From Chrysopilus asiliformis (Eukaryota > Arthropoda > Insecta > Diptera > Rhagionidae): 64,000 bases of DNA. This document shows positions 33,183 through 44,616 of the stretch, piece after piece. The translations under genes were made by a program, and so were the position numbers. The stretch spans positions 83,721,942 to 83,785,941 of the forward strand of contig OZ035962.1 in assembly GCA_964034945.1 (NCBI GenBank), given 5' to 3'. Numbering within the stretch: position 1 is the first letter of the stretch; every line of letters begins with the position of its first letter. The notes beneath the pieces were generated by a model. That model had not been told where the DNA came from and searched no databases. It worked only from the letters and a program-made list of their open reading frames with translations.

Positions 33183-33743
33183 TCGGGTCTTTCAATAAGG
33201 ACATAACAATTTTGTATTTAAATAAAACACAGAATAATTGAGATATCGGGTTGAAATTTATTCCAGGTGTAGTGGACATGTTACATTTAAGTATGAAATT
33301 CGATGTCGTTCATATGGCCACTGCGATCAAGTTTGCTGATTGATTCTTTGGAGCCAATTTTCCACCACTCTTCCACACATATCGGCCGGAACGTTGGCAA
33401 TTTTGCGTTCGATATTGTTCCTGAGCTCCTCTAACGTTGTTGGCTTGTTGGCATAAACCAACGACTTAACATAACCTTATAAAAATAAATCCAACGGAGT
33501 TAAATCGCATGAGCGAGGTGGCCATTCGACCGGACCATTTGTCGAAATTACACGATTGCGACCACCGACTCAGAATTTCGGTAGTAAGTTTTAATAATTT
33601 CCAAACGTTGCTCGTTCGTGAACTTCACCATGATAAAAATGTAAACCTTGACTGACGTTTTAGCATTGCCAGATCATAAAAAAAGTTTTAGGGTGCGTTT
33701 TTATTAAAATACAAAATTGCTATGTCCTTATTGAAAGACCCTT
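33183..33743 (-). mobile_element. Internally deleted Tc1/mariner-superfamily element, copy 1
   Basis: Ends GGGTCTTTCAATAAGGACAT and its reverse complement, with the continuing AACAATTTTGTATTT pair, and TA just outside. It contains, on the minus strand, a start (ATG at 33631-33629) of a transposase beginning MVKFTNEQRLEIIKTYYR, cut after about 27 codons and joined to the C-terminal part with GPVEWPPRSC, PLD, GYVKSLVYANKPTTLEEL and RVVENWLQRI. The catalytic middle is missing. A stop replaces the Trp before GYVK. The copy at 57917-58468 has the same deletion joint. Confidence 0.85.
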
Positions 33744-33832
33744 TATAAGGAATTTTACCAACAATCTCGATATAAGATAATATTATATGGAGCTGTCACT
33801 GTGTTTCCAACCTTTCATATCAGCGTGTTTTT

Positions 33833-34245
33833 CATGAAAAATCGGAGCATTATTACAACAATGTCTTTCGGTCTGCTAGTCCGTCAATATGTCAGTCTGT
33901 GTACAAGATTTCTCAAACACTACTTGATCTAGAGCCATGAAATTTTACAGAGATGTATGGTCAGCCAAATTTAAAGAAAATTATAAAGAAAATAATCCTA
34001 TCAACTTTTGGTGGGAATCCATTAACGGGAAGGAACCAAAAGGGCGGCTTTTCAAAAATAGCAATTTCATTTTTCGCAATTTACTTCCAAACTGAGCACT
34101 TTATGACAGAAGTACGACAAAAGTTGGAGACAGTGAAATTTTCTAGACGTTTTTCTTTTACTAGAACATATCTCAAGAAGTTATCGGGTTTCGCGAATAT
34201 CTCAAAAACAAAAAGTTTTTCGGTTGCTTTATTTATGAGATGAAA
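33833..34245 (+). repeat. Dispersed repeat family with GAAATTTTACAG word, copy 3
   Basis: Ordered words shared with 10606-11170 and 14285-14852: ATGTCTTTCGGTCTG with a GTC-rich tract, AAGATTTCTCAAAC, CATGAAATTTTACAG, TTTTGGTGGGAATCCATTAA, ACCAAAAGGGCGG, AATAGCAATTTCATTTTTCGC. It starts about 90 bp after the mariner copy ends. Confidence 0.65.
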
Positions 34246-34653
34246 ATAGTAGGTACTGTCTACAATTTCGTTTTTTACCCTTATTGAAACATTTTTATTG
34301 AAATGTGAAAAATTAAATTTTTACGAATTGCTTGCAAACTAACATTTTTGCCTTTGACCGTAAACCGATATCTTGTACCGCTATGGAAATACTTCAGATT
34401 TTGTATTGTAAAAAAGGAATAATTTTTAAAAGATTGATTTAGAAAAAACGATCCAGAGCTTAGAAGGGAATTAAATTAATCGTAGCCAACTTCATCCCCC
34501 CGAAATATTTTTTTATAAAACACACAATTTTTAACATTGCAGCATAAATGCATATTTGCAATTTAATTTGATTTTTTCCTTAAATCTTAATTCACTTTGG
34601 TTCTAATGACGAACATCTCAATTCACTTTGGTTCTTATGTCAAGTGCAAAGTG

Positions 34654-34744
34654 AAGCCAGTTGACGTTTGACTTTCGGCGTTGCCTCATCAAATTTCCCA
34701 AAAATTTGATGAGATAACGCCGAAAGTCAAACGTCAACTGGCTT
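34654..34744. repeat. Near-perfect 91-bp hairpin
   Basis: AAGCCAGTTGACGTTTGACT and onward to CATCAAATTT pairs with the reverse complement across a loop of about five bases; only two positions in a stem of about 43 bp fail to pair. Just upstream ATTCACTTTGGTTCT occurs twice (about 34590 and 34621). It is probably a tiny foldback transposon remnant; the pairing is too complete and too long for a typical microRNA precursor. Confidence 0.8.
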
Positions 34745-34984
34745 GCGTTTCTTGACTCGATAATTCACGATGCGGCGATTTGTATGGAGAACGTTGTTCT
34801 GGACAGCTTTTCATAGCTTCAAAGAAGTTTAGAAAAATGCTTTTTATTTTCCCTGTTTCAGAGAAGAAAACCCCGTAAGTATAAAATTTAAAAGATTTGG
34901 AAAAAAAATAAATATTTTTTTTTGGAAAACTTGAGAAAAAATCCACGTTATCCTAGCAGGACGTAAGAGGGACCTTACGTTATG

Positions 34985-35220
34985 TTTACAGATTTCTTAA
35001 TGCCCCAGATGAGATTTTTCTCCGGAAAATTTGAGGAAAAGTATAATTACGTATTCCTTACAGTACTTTCCCTTGTACATACAAGGACAAAGTAGTGAAA
35101 ATATTGTATTGTCATCGGACAATTGGATCACTGGAAGTGGGTCAAAATTAGTTTCCAAGATTTGACCCCTACAAACAAACAAACAGATGCGAAGGCTAGC
35201 TAAATAAAAGCTTTTAAAAA
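34985..35220 (-). repeat. Dispersed repeat family with GTCTGTTT tract, inverted copy
   Basis: Reverse-complement counterpart of 17003-17300: CCCCAGATGAGATTTTTCTC, ACAAGGACAAAGTAGTGAAA, GGGTCAAAAT, TTTGACCC, ACAAACAAACAAACAGATGC, CTAAATAAAAGCTTTTAAAA. The tetranucleotide tract is here reduced to a few ACAA/CAGA units. Confidence 0.65.
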
Positions 35221-35461
35221 ATAGATTTACTTCCTATACGGCGAAATTGGGGCGCAACATTTGTTGAGAGAAAAATCTAGTTTTTTTTTCATTTAATTAC
35301 ATTAGGGGCTGTCCATTAAATACTTCACGCTAATGTTAGCCTGTTCAGAGACCGCCTCTCCTCTCGTCACACTTTCGGGGTATTTTTTAAAGAGTTTTAC
35401 TGCCGCACACTACCGCAGGCCTCCATTCCATTCAAGTTTGGCATTCTTAATTACAATTATT

Positions 35462-35570
35462 ATTTACAATTAATAACATTAATTACGTTAATTACATGTA
35501 GATAAAAAAAATGCATTCTTTACAATTAATAACATTAATTACGTTAATTACATGTAGATAAAAAAAACCA
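35462..35570 (+). repeat. Tandem duplication, two units of about 56 bp
   Basis: TTTACAATTAATAACATTAA through GTAGATAAAAAAA occurs at 35463-35510 and again at about 35520-35567, essentially identical, so a recent duplication. Confidence 0.85.
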
Positions 35571-37341
35571 GTTAATTACGCGCAATTCACACGTTTATGC
35601 AGCTGTTTATAAACAAGATATTTAAGATTTGGCATTTTGTGAAGTAAATTTGGACGTTTTGCCAATTTCTTCAATGCACATTCAATTTTAATTGAAAAAC
35701 TTTAATGAACACTATTAGTTTTTGTCACACAAAACATAAAATTTAAAAGTGACATCAACTATATGTAATGGAATAAATGTGGTTTAATTTCCACAAATTA
35801 CAGGGTTTTGAATAAAATACAATATGCTTGAACAATTTACCCAGCTATAAAACATATAACCATCAGTATTAATTCTATTACTCTGTTAATGAAGTATGGA
35901 AAGTCTTTGGTCATAGACTGAATTCTCCTGAAATCGAGCACAACAAAAAGAGACCACATCATATATGCGGTTGGCCTGATCGAATTGGGCGGGGTGGCGG
36001 GCAGTCGCAAAATTAATTCCGTATAGCAAAACTGACCGAATGTATTCAAACAAATTCTCCGTAGTAACTAACGTTCGAGGGCAAGTAAACAGGATCACAT
36101 TATGGTAACAGATTGTTGCCTAATATTTAAAGATACAGACAGGCCATCAACATTGGGATAAAGTCCATTTATGTTAACGCCTCGATGTTTGCTCTCTGGA
36201 ACATTCATTAGTATCCAGCCAAGGATGACGATGGCCTCTTAGCTAAAAGAACCGACAAAAAAAGGGGATCAGCTTTCCTTACAATTCGCAATCAAATGAA
36301 CAACACGAGAGGGCAGGGATGGAACGAACGGAATGAATAAATGGTTCACCTTCAATTTTTCTTTTCTTTCTATCCGTTCTTTCGATCTGTGTGATCCAGG
36401 AAAATGCAGAACGCTATTTATGTATATCCATTACATTAATTTCACCAAAAGTATCACAATAGTATATACATATATGTTATACAGGCAGGATTTTTAAATA
36501 TATTCATTTATAGTCGTATCTAAACATATGTATGAACTTGTGTCTATTCAATGTTCAACTTAAATTACAACTTCAAGCAACATTACGAATAGTTTTACCA
36601 CAATATGGGGAGGTTACTGCACTAAAAGCTACCCAACGGATTAAATAAATGAACTAAAAGGCAACAATCTTAAATGAAATGAAAACATTCTCAAAAGAAT
36701 CAGCGCCATTTCCTTTCACATATAAATACAGCTAGAAGATAATAAATGGAAAACATGTTACGATACTTCGGGTTTCTTGGAAATTTCCGAATATTTTAAC
36801 AACCACAATTTCTAGTTTTACAATTGGTCAAAAAGTTTATTTGAAAAAAAAAAGAATGTTTAAATTTATTAGATTTAACTTTAAAATGTTCCCAGTACCC
36901 TCAAATATTGTCAACTAATTTCAGATTGTGACATTTGTTAATAATTTAATAGAAATTCAATTATTTACAAATGTCACAATCTGTTTCTTTAAAGTTCTGA
37001 AGTCGACATATTTGTTGGTCAGTATAACAGTATGATACAATTTCTGAATGCAGACAAACACTTAAAGCAAACATAATTGATATTCTAATTTGAAACTATT
37101 TACGACATGTGGTCATTGTGACAAGAAGTTGTAAATTACATCAAAGCAGCAGTGTCAGATGTTGTGTAATAGACAAGTTTTCAATTTATCATTAAAATAT
37201 TTAAATTATTTACCAAAATAGACAAAACTTTCATGATATTTTGCGAAGTTTAATCGTAAAGTGAATATTAGAATTTTACTTAAAACTAATCTATCTCTCT
37301 ATGACACCATCCATGGCGAGATGGGACTGGGCCTTCTCAAT
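35571..37341. other. Unassigned 1.8-kb stretch
   Basis: No gene recognised. The only structure I support is the hairpin at 36922-36983. Confidence 0.4.
36922..36983. repeat. 62-bp hairpin with 25-bp arms
   Basis: CAGATTGTGACATTTGTTAA then TAATT pairs with AATTATTTACAAATGTCACA then ATCTG with a single mismatch, across a loop of about 12 bases. The size is right for a small-RNA precursor, but the nearly perfect stem is also what a short foldback remnant would give. No known microRNA seed is recognised. Confidence 0.6.
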
Positions 37342-37344
37342 TAA

Positions 37345-38195
37345 GCGCGATATTACATACGGCAACTTTCGGGCTTACTTAAGCCGATTTTTGGGAGAAA
37401 CGACTGAGGAGGGAAAAGTTGCCACTCGAAATCATGGCTTAAGCAGGGTTTATACACAGCAAGTAACTTGCGGCAAGTAAAGAGAGGCAAGTAGTTTGCT
37501 TAGTTTACACGCTTCAAGTAAATCATTTCAAGTAGAATGACAGCCGAAGGAAAACATAACCTAAAATTTTCTGAGAAAAAATATCACGACTCTTTTGTGG
37601 AAAAATTTGCGAATTTCGACCTGAAACTGTTTGTTGCCGACGAGTTTTTTATATCCGTGTCGTTTTTTCCTTAAAACGTTTTCTGGCAAAGCAGCAAATA
37701 TAAAATGAACCGAAACACACACACATAAAACCACTTCATTTGTACGCGGTTCCATGTTCTTGTATTGGTTTTACTTGCCACAAAAATAGAATGGCTTTCT
37801 ATTATTTTCGAGAGAGCGGCAAGTATTCTCACACATATGCGAGCGTCGCACACTAGGTCAAATCGCGTGTATTTACGTCTACTTGCCGCAAGTTACTTGT
37901 CTCGTCTAAACCCTGCTTTATCGACAATCTGCATACATGCAAAGCGTGTGAACCGGTTTGGGAAAAGTAGTAGGCAGAAATCATTTTCGTTCTGACCGTC
38001 AGCAGGTAAACATCTTGGGAAGTATATGAGCAGCAGCAATTTCAATGGTTTGAGTCCACACACACCCATGTAAACTTGTGTAGCATATGCAAACAGGATT
38101 GGCTTATTTAAGCCACAAATGTAAGCACATTGGCTTATTAAGCCCAAAAGTTGCCGGCTTAAATAAGCCCGAAAGTTGCCGTGTGTAATATCGCG
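37345..38195. mobile_element. TAA-flanked PIF/Harbinger-type MITE, outer of a nested pair
   Basis: Left end GCGCGATATTACATACGGCA then ACTTTCGGGCTTA; the right end is the reverse complement with one difference in the first 20 bases. Flanking TAA at 37342-37344 and 38196-38198 is the 3-bp T(A/T)A duplication of PIF/Harbinger elements. A second TTA-flanked element (37442-37917) is inserted in it. No transposase. Confidence 0.85.
37442..37917. mobile_element. TTA-flanked PIF/Harbinger-type MITE nested in 37345-38195
   Basis: Left end AGCAGGGTTTATACACAGCA then AGTAACTTGCGGCAAGTA; the right end TACTTGCCGCAAGTTACTTG ... TAAACCCTGCT is its reverse complement with a few differences. TTA flanks both ends (37439-37441 and 37918-37920). 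The word CAAGTA recurs several times near both ends. Open frames across it (37561-37755, 37765-37995) are not supported as genes. Confidence 0.85.
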
Positions 38196-38726
38196 CTAAG
38201 GTTTCGTAAGAAATTTTCGTTTCTGCAAAAATTTATACGGAGAGAAAAAAATTGAGTAATTACCGAATTTTCTATTGAAGCTCTTTCACCGGGATAGCAA
38301 TATATGAAACAGTGCGAGTATTTGTACTGATTCTTTTAACTTTGGAAAAATTCCTATCATCAATGGGAAATCTTCCCATTATAAGTGGAAATACAATAAA
38401 TTATCTAGCAATTACTCCAACCCATAGTTGAATAATTCCAAAGATTTTTGAGAATCAGTCCGAAGATCTGTCGCCATTAAACACCCCTTTTCAAGTAAAG
38501 CAGCATGTGTGTATGATAAAATTCTTCAGGTCTAGTTTTATATCACACGTGTGCGAAAAGAGATACCAGACAGAAATATTGCTCCCGTTAACTATAGTGT
38601 GCCTGATTAAGGCTGCGATAACTCACTAACCAGTAACTGTAGAAATATGAGAGAAAAATATCTTGTTAGATTCAGAACAAGAATATAGATCTAGATGACA
38701 GAAAATTCAAGAAATTCCGTTAAAAC

Positions 38727-38935
38727 TTGGGTTTTTTTCCTCTGAAAACCACAATGGGTTTTTTTTTAAAAAGCCCACCTAAAAAACCCCGAAAAAATTT
38801 CACTAAAACGCAATTAAAAACGCAAAAAAAAACACCAATAAAACCCACAAAAAAAACCAGAAAAAAAACACCAAACCCCAGTGGGTTGGCTCTTTAAAAA
38901 AAAAAATCGGGTTTTTCACAACCCTGCTGAAAACT
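38727..38935. repeat. GGGTTTTT / AAAAACCC-rich low-complexity stretch
   Basis: About ten GGGTTTTT-like or AAAAACCC-like words in both orientations, closing with GGGTTTTTCACAACCCTG. Read in reverse, CAGGGTTGTGAAAAACCCG looks like a hAT end, but I could not find a partner end. Confidence 0.4.
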
Positions 38936-40865
38936 GTTATCATTCCATAGAACCTTATTGCACTTGATTTTTGAAAAAGAATTTCTATTAAATTATTAAC
39001 AACTGGAGTCATCCAAGCCAATGCTATCCATGCAATCCATTTAAAAAAAATCTGCTCCAGTGGGATTTCGATGTATGGCAAAGTTATGTACATATGTAGA
39101 ATCACATTGTAAACACTTTTTGTATTAACAAATTTTCTAACAGTCTTTTGCTTATTTTTAATAAAAATAATGTTTTTACTATTCAAAAATTAATGTTTAA
39201 ATGATTTTTTACTATTCAAAAGAGAACCTTATACATCTATTTTTAAATTAAAGAACTTTAGCCTCTCCTCCCTCCCTTCTTCTGTCATCCAAACTGAATA
39301 ACCTATTTAAAAATGATTTTAAAATGAAAAACGTCTCGAAAGTTTAGAAAAACCTCTCAAGCGAAAAGTGTTTTCAAATTTTAATTCTCAGAAAACTTCG
39401 AAGTTTCAATTATCCAACATTTAAATGACTAAAAAGTATTTTTGTTGCTTCTTCAGTTCCTCTTTAAATTCGGTCGCATAGTTTCATCATGTTTTCTTCA
39501 AAAGCATAAAACCTCTAAAAATCGGTAACGCTTCCAAAAAGACACACGCCTAAATTCAAACCTCACAAATACAATGAAAATACATAAAATCAAAAAATTT
39601 TTATTGGCAGTAAGGAGTAAATTAAATTCTGTTTCATTCGCATATCTAAAATACTCACATTTTTCTGGTTTTTTATAAAAAAAAAAATATTGTGGCTACC
39701 ATAAGCGAGTGAATTGTTGAAGGTTTCAAATAGAATGTTTTCGGTTAGTAACCAACCTCTCAAAAACTGATGTTACTTCAAACACTCAACTCGAGCTAGA
39801 CATCTAAAGGATTCGTGGCCTTCAGGTGATATTCAAGGTGCCAATACCTTTGAATGTTCATTCACCGTACAATAGAGCCGACGAATACTCGATACGAGTA
39901 CTTAGAATTGGCATTTGGTACTACACAAATATCCACCCTAATGTGAAGCAGGACGAGTTCATATGAAAGAAGAAAAAGTTCAAGGCTTTAAACATGATTT
40001 TCTGGTAGCGAAAATTCACTTTCTTCCCTGTTATTTTTATGTGATTACAAGAAGAAGCCAAAGAGGAATATAAGCTCTTAGGATTTTCTTTTTTTTTCAT
40101 TTTTCTTTTGCACCAATGGCAAATTGGAAATATTTTATTATAGATTCCCACCTATATATGCGTGTACTGCAATTTTCTTCTACAATATGGAAAATTGCTT
40201 AAAATAGAATAAAAGATGTTATGCCTGAAATTATAATTTTTATTGCAAAGGCATTGTATGGAAAATTCACTTAGAATTTTGAAACCATTAAAATTCATGA
40301 ACGTCTTGGAATTTTTCCATTTTGATGAATTCCCTCTTTTTGGCAAATCCTTTGCGTTTGATTCGACATAAATTAAGCTATGGAATTCAGATCTTGAAAT
40401 CGATTCAGAAATCCTTATTTAAAATTTAAATTGCGTAACCGGCAAATCTAGGCTTTGTATGGAACGAACCAAACTGTCAAAAGCATATTTTTCTCACGTG
40501 TATTTGAAAATTTGGATGGAATTATAAATCTCTGAAAGCATAATTTAATACAACAATAACCACCGTAAAAAAATTCTGGTGTATAAAATCCAAAAATCCA
40601 GAGTAATAGAAAAAATATCTAAAAATAGGTAATTACGTCATCTGCAGTCACAATTAGAACAATGAACGTTTCTAAAATTAATTTGAAATAATTTTCATTC
40701 GTGAATAAAAAAAATCATTTTTCTCTTCCATCATTGGTTTGTGAGTCATTACGGTTTACTTTTGAAAAGTTTAAAAAACACATATCAAAATTTGTAACAG
40801 AAGTTACCTGCAGAAGTATTTTAGGATAGAACAAATTTAGGACCAAAAATTCAAAATTCCGTATC
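38936..40865. other. Unassigned stretch
   Basis: No coding or repeat feature I can support; a minus-strand 127-codon opening at 38803-39186 partly reads the low-complexity stretch and is dismissed. Confidence 0.4.
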
Positions 40866-41140
40866 TTAGACGCTGTTTACACTTTATTCCGCGAATTTTA
40901 TTCTTTGACACTAAATTCATGTTGCACAACCGTTTACACTATGACATGAAATTTAGAAATTTTCGTCCTGAAACCCCACTTCGAATTTTTCATGTAATAC
41001 CGTCCGAATAAATTCCAATTTTGACAAATTTCGTGGAGTTTTTTTATTCTGCGATAGATGAATAAAATTCGCGGGACAAATTCTGAATAAAAGTTGCGAA
41101 GAAATTTAAGAAAAAATCGTAAGTGTAAATGGGACCTTAA
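40866..41140. mobile_element. MITE-like element, GTTTACACTT ends
   Basis: CTGTTTACACTTTATTCCGC near the left end and TCGTAAGTGTAAATGGGACC at the right are diverged inverted repeats. GTTTACACT also recurs internally near 40940. It is the most complete copy of the family also seen at 3020-3242 and in part at 20018-20120. Confidence 0.55.
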
Positions 41141-41193
41141 ACCTTGTCTCGATTAGACAATTTTAATCATGGCCGCCATTGAAATGCCCCGTT

Positions 41194-41740
41194 TAGGCTT
41201 GCCAGAACATCTCTTTTAAAGAGAACCTTATCCTTTTCTTAATCGCAATATTTTTTTTCTCTTTCTTTTTCCCTGCTTGATCTCTTTTGTTCTCTTTTTC
41301 AGAAAAGTGTTCTTCATACTTTGTGTAAAAAGCCAAACAGATTATTACACGAAAATTCCATAATGTAATAAAATAAATTCACATTATTTATAGTATAACA
41401 CAAATCAAATCTGCAACGATTCAAAATTGAGATTGAGGAAAAAGACGAACCGGTTGAAAATCCCTAGCGGCAAAAAAAACAAAACGAGTCGGATTCAAGT
41501 TCAATGAACGACTGAGTAAATGAATATTGGAAATAAGTGGCTAATTATTCAATAAATTGGGACCATGGCGACCATACAGTGCATTGGTTTATACAATCAT
41601 TCATTTGTATGTTCTGTAATTTTCACTTTCAAAGAAGTTCTCTGTCAGTTCTCTTTCTTCATTTTGTAAATTTCCTTTAGAAGTTTTCTTTTTTCAAAGT
41701 AGAGGTTCTCTTTTGACAAATACAGATTTTGGCAACACTA
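41194..41740. mobile_element. Possible hAT-like element with TTGCCA ends
   Basis: Left end TAGGCTTGCCAGAACATCTC and right end AGATTTTGGCAACACTA are imperfect inverted repeats. AGAGAACCT and TTCTCTTTT words cluster inside both ends in opposite orientations. The 8-bp flanks are not identical, so the borders are only inferred. Confidence 0.45.
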
Positions 41741-43214
41741 CTCGCGTGAAGACGTTTGCAACCTTTTTTAGGTCACAAAAAATTTGAACACCTTTTTTAG
41801 GAGAAAGATTTAAGGCTCACATTGTTAAGCAATCTGATATAAGCTAACTTATGAAGATATTTTTGAAAAAATTTTAACGATTTTTTTTTGTTTTTAATTA
41901 TTTGTTAATTGTGGAACTTTATTCCCCAGTTTTTACGCTTCGATAATAACAATTTTTATTAACTATTCCTTTATTCTTAAATTTTTTTATTGAAAATTAA
42001 ATGCGACAGACGAAAACTGGCAAATTGTGAAACTTTTTTCTCTTTATTAAAACACCTTGAGTACGAAACATTTTTGCAATTAAATACCATAGCTCTCAAA
42101 GTCGTACAATAATACATATGTGACATTTTTAATTCATTTCAAAAACTTTTGACTTTAACTTCAATTCCTATGAAGAGAAGTTCAAAGTAACGAATGAATA
42201 ATTTGTAAAATTTTTAATTAAAACTGCCTCAGACATCTTGGAAAAGTTTTTCTCAGCGTCACAATGGTAACAAGCATATTTTGGTGTCAAATTACAAAAG
42301 TTTTTTTTTTCGATTAGTGAGACACTGAAAATAAACAAAAGTAAAAGCTCCGAAAATCCCCCAAACATAAAAATATTACAATAAAACGAGTCAACAAAGG
42401 AAATTTTCTTTAGGTACTGCTTATTCTTATCTTCATATTTTGTCGTATATCCCCCTTTCTACGAATAATAATAAATCACTTAAGCTAGCATTTATGATAC
42501 ACTATGAGAAAACGGCGGCACTGGCAATACTGCTTATTTATTCATCTTTAAATTGTCTTTTTATGCAACACCATATCTTGAATGGTTAAGCTGTTCTTTA
42601 ATATGTTTTCTTTTTCTAAATGCTAAAATTTGGTAGGAGGGTTTGGCAATAGTACGTGACTCTTACAGAATGCACCCTTTTCGAAAAATCAGGCATTTTC
42701 CGAGGTGTAGTAGATAGTAAATGACAGAATTTTAGTACATAGCGCCAGAAATTTTATAGTAGAACGATTTGATTATTTGTGAAATTCCAGTATTTTCATA
42801 GAGTCAAATTCTCCTTACCCCTTACCTTAAAAGATTTATTATTTTGACTTTTACCATAAAAAATGTGGCGTTTATGAAAGTAAATACACATTAAATTTAA
42901 TATAACATTTATCAAGGCTCTAACGCCAAAGAAAAAAAGTATGTGGGCCGATTTTTTCCATTCCGGAACTTAGGCTTTTCTTTACATTTTATCAGAAACG
43001 CACCTATTCAAAATTTTAAGTCTTCAGATCAATTTGTCAGAGAGTTATTGTCTAAACGGGAAAATAGAGACCGAACAAATAATCAGCTTCGGTCACCTTC
43101 GGCCAGAAATTACACATTCAACAAAACTTCAACTTCGACCAAAAAAATACCGAATGTCCGGCCGAAGACGATGAACTGTCAAATATCAACGCAATTAAAA
43201 CAAAAAAAAAACAT
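41741..43214. other. Unassigned AT-rich stretch
   Basis: No feature supported. A plus-strand 103-codon opening at 42943-43254 has no recognisable motif. Confidence 0.4.
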
Positions 43215-43812
43215 CAATTATGATCAACACAAAACTTTCCTCGACAATATTTAGTTTCGGAAAATTATCTTTTAATATTTTTTCAGATATCTCGAGAACC
43301 GTTAAAGATAAATTAAAACCGTTAAAGCAAAAAATTCAGAAAATTTTATTTCCTCCGGTTATACACATTTTTCCATTACATAATTTTTTTAAATATGTAG
43401 AGAAGCGTTTGAAATACGTAAAAATCAATAAAACAGCAAATGTAGAAAATTTTATTTCTTATAGAGGTTATATTCATTTTTCCCCAAAAGCGCATAGGTT
43501 TCAAGAAATATTCATAAAACGGTATTTTTTCAAAGAAATTGCGTGGGAGGTACCCGTTATCGTTACCGTTACTTTTCCGAAAGTTTATAGAAAACTATGA
43601 TATTTGTAAAACTTATTTACAAAAAAATCCAAGTCGCTTTTTTTAAGATACGTACTACATTACATACCGGCAGACAGATGCATGGACATCCTCACAATTT
43701 TGCCTGAAAAGAATTTCGTACTGATCAGAAAGTTTCTGTCTGCCCCCGTTCTCGAGTCGGTCACCGTCTTGAATACAATACTTTCCCTCTATAGAAATGT
43801 AAAGTAAAAACT
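43215..43812 (+). repeat. Dispersed repeat family, CAGACAGATGCA...GAGGATGTCC-type, copy 1
   Basis: Shares with 55795-56900, in the same order, ATCAACACAAAACTTTCCTC, AATATTTAGTTTCG, ATATCTCGAGAACCGTTA, AAAAGCGCATAGG, a short GACAGA tract followed by ATGCA(T/C)GGACATCCTCACAA, TACTGATCAGAAA, GTTCTCGAGTCG and ACAATACTTTCC(C/T)TCTATAG. The GTTCTCGAGTCG-type words sit after the tetranucleotide tract. The 126-codon opening at 43220-43600 reads this repeat and is not supported as a gene. Confidence 0.7.
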
Positions 43813-43894
43813 ATATTTTCAAATAACTTGCAGTTAACACATTTTTTTATTTTTTTTTTTTATTTTATACAATAGTATATTACGCAACAAGGGG

Positions 43895-43975
43895 CGAAAG
43901 TCAACGATTTCAAGAGTGTGAAGTTAGCTGCACGAGCGAAGCGAGGGCAGATATCACACGAGTGAAATCGTTGAC
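43895..43975. repeat. Imperfect hairpin AGTCAACGATTTCA / TGAAATCGTTGACT
   Basis: A 14-bp perfect pair about 45 bases apart with CGAGCGAAGCGAG between. It lies just left of the inverted-repeat element at 43998-44616 and may be part of it. Confidence 0.55.
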
Positions 43976-43997
43976 TCGCTCCGAGTTGCGTATACAA

Positions 43998-44616
43998 TTT
44001 TTCATAACAAATTCATTGAAAATATGCCTTAAGATGCTATTCAAGCGCGATTTTGGTATTGAAGAGTAATGCAAAAGGGGGTTTGGGGGGCGACGCCTCC
44101 CATGCGGGGTCCAGGGGCGGAGCCCCGGTCAGGGGGTTCGGGGGGCGAAGCCCCCTGATTTCAGCAGAAGTGAATTTTTAAAAGAAACAAAACAACTATA
44201 TTCTATAAATTCGTTTTATTACCAAGAAATGTTGGTCAAAACAGATTTTAATTTTTAAATTTCTTTCCTTTGAAATAAAAAATCAACATAACAAAAAATG
44301 GAAATCGGTAATGCTCAACTAAATCACACGCAAAATACAATGTGAAATGCAAAAGTGCTGATCAGCTGTTTCAGTTTTTCTCCCCACTGAAATGAAAAAT
44401 CAACATAACAAAAAATGGAAATCGACAATGCGCAACTATTGTAAATCACACTGCGCTCGTACAGCCAACTTCACTCGTTCAGTTTCATTCATAAACGTCG
44501 CGAAAACACAGTTTCGGCCTGCTAATCGCACTTTCGCCCCTAGGGCCGAAAACGCAACTTTCGACCCGCTACGGAGGCATCGAAAGGCATATTTTCGATG
44601 CATGTGTTATGAAAAA
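43998..44616. mobile_element. Inverted-repeat element with a G-rich core
   Basis: Left arm 43998-44030 (TTTTTCATAACAAATTCATT then GAAAATATGCCTT) matches the reverse complement of 44584-44616 with about three differences. At 44070-44155 a strikingly G/C-rich core carries GGGGCGGAGCCCC and GGGGGGCGAAGCCCCC palindromes. CAACATAACAAAAAATGGAA occurs twice (44284 and 44400) as part of a direct duplication of about 25 bp. No target duplication identified; class unknown. Confidence 0.6.

Noticed and set aside
36922..36983. Calling the hairpin a microRNA gene
   Set aside because: Stem is almost perfect and no known mature sequence is recognisable; recorded as a hairpin only.
43998..44160. G/C-rich palindromes taken as bacterial contamination or an assembly join
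   Set aside because: They sit centrally between matched insect-type inverted repeats, so an integral part of the element is more likely.
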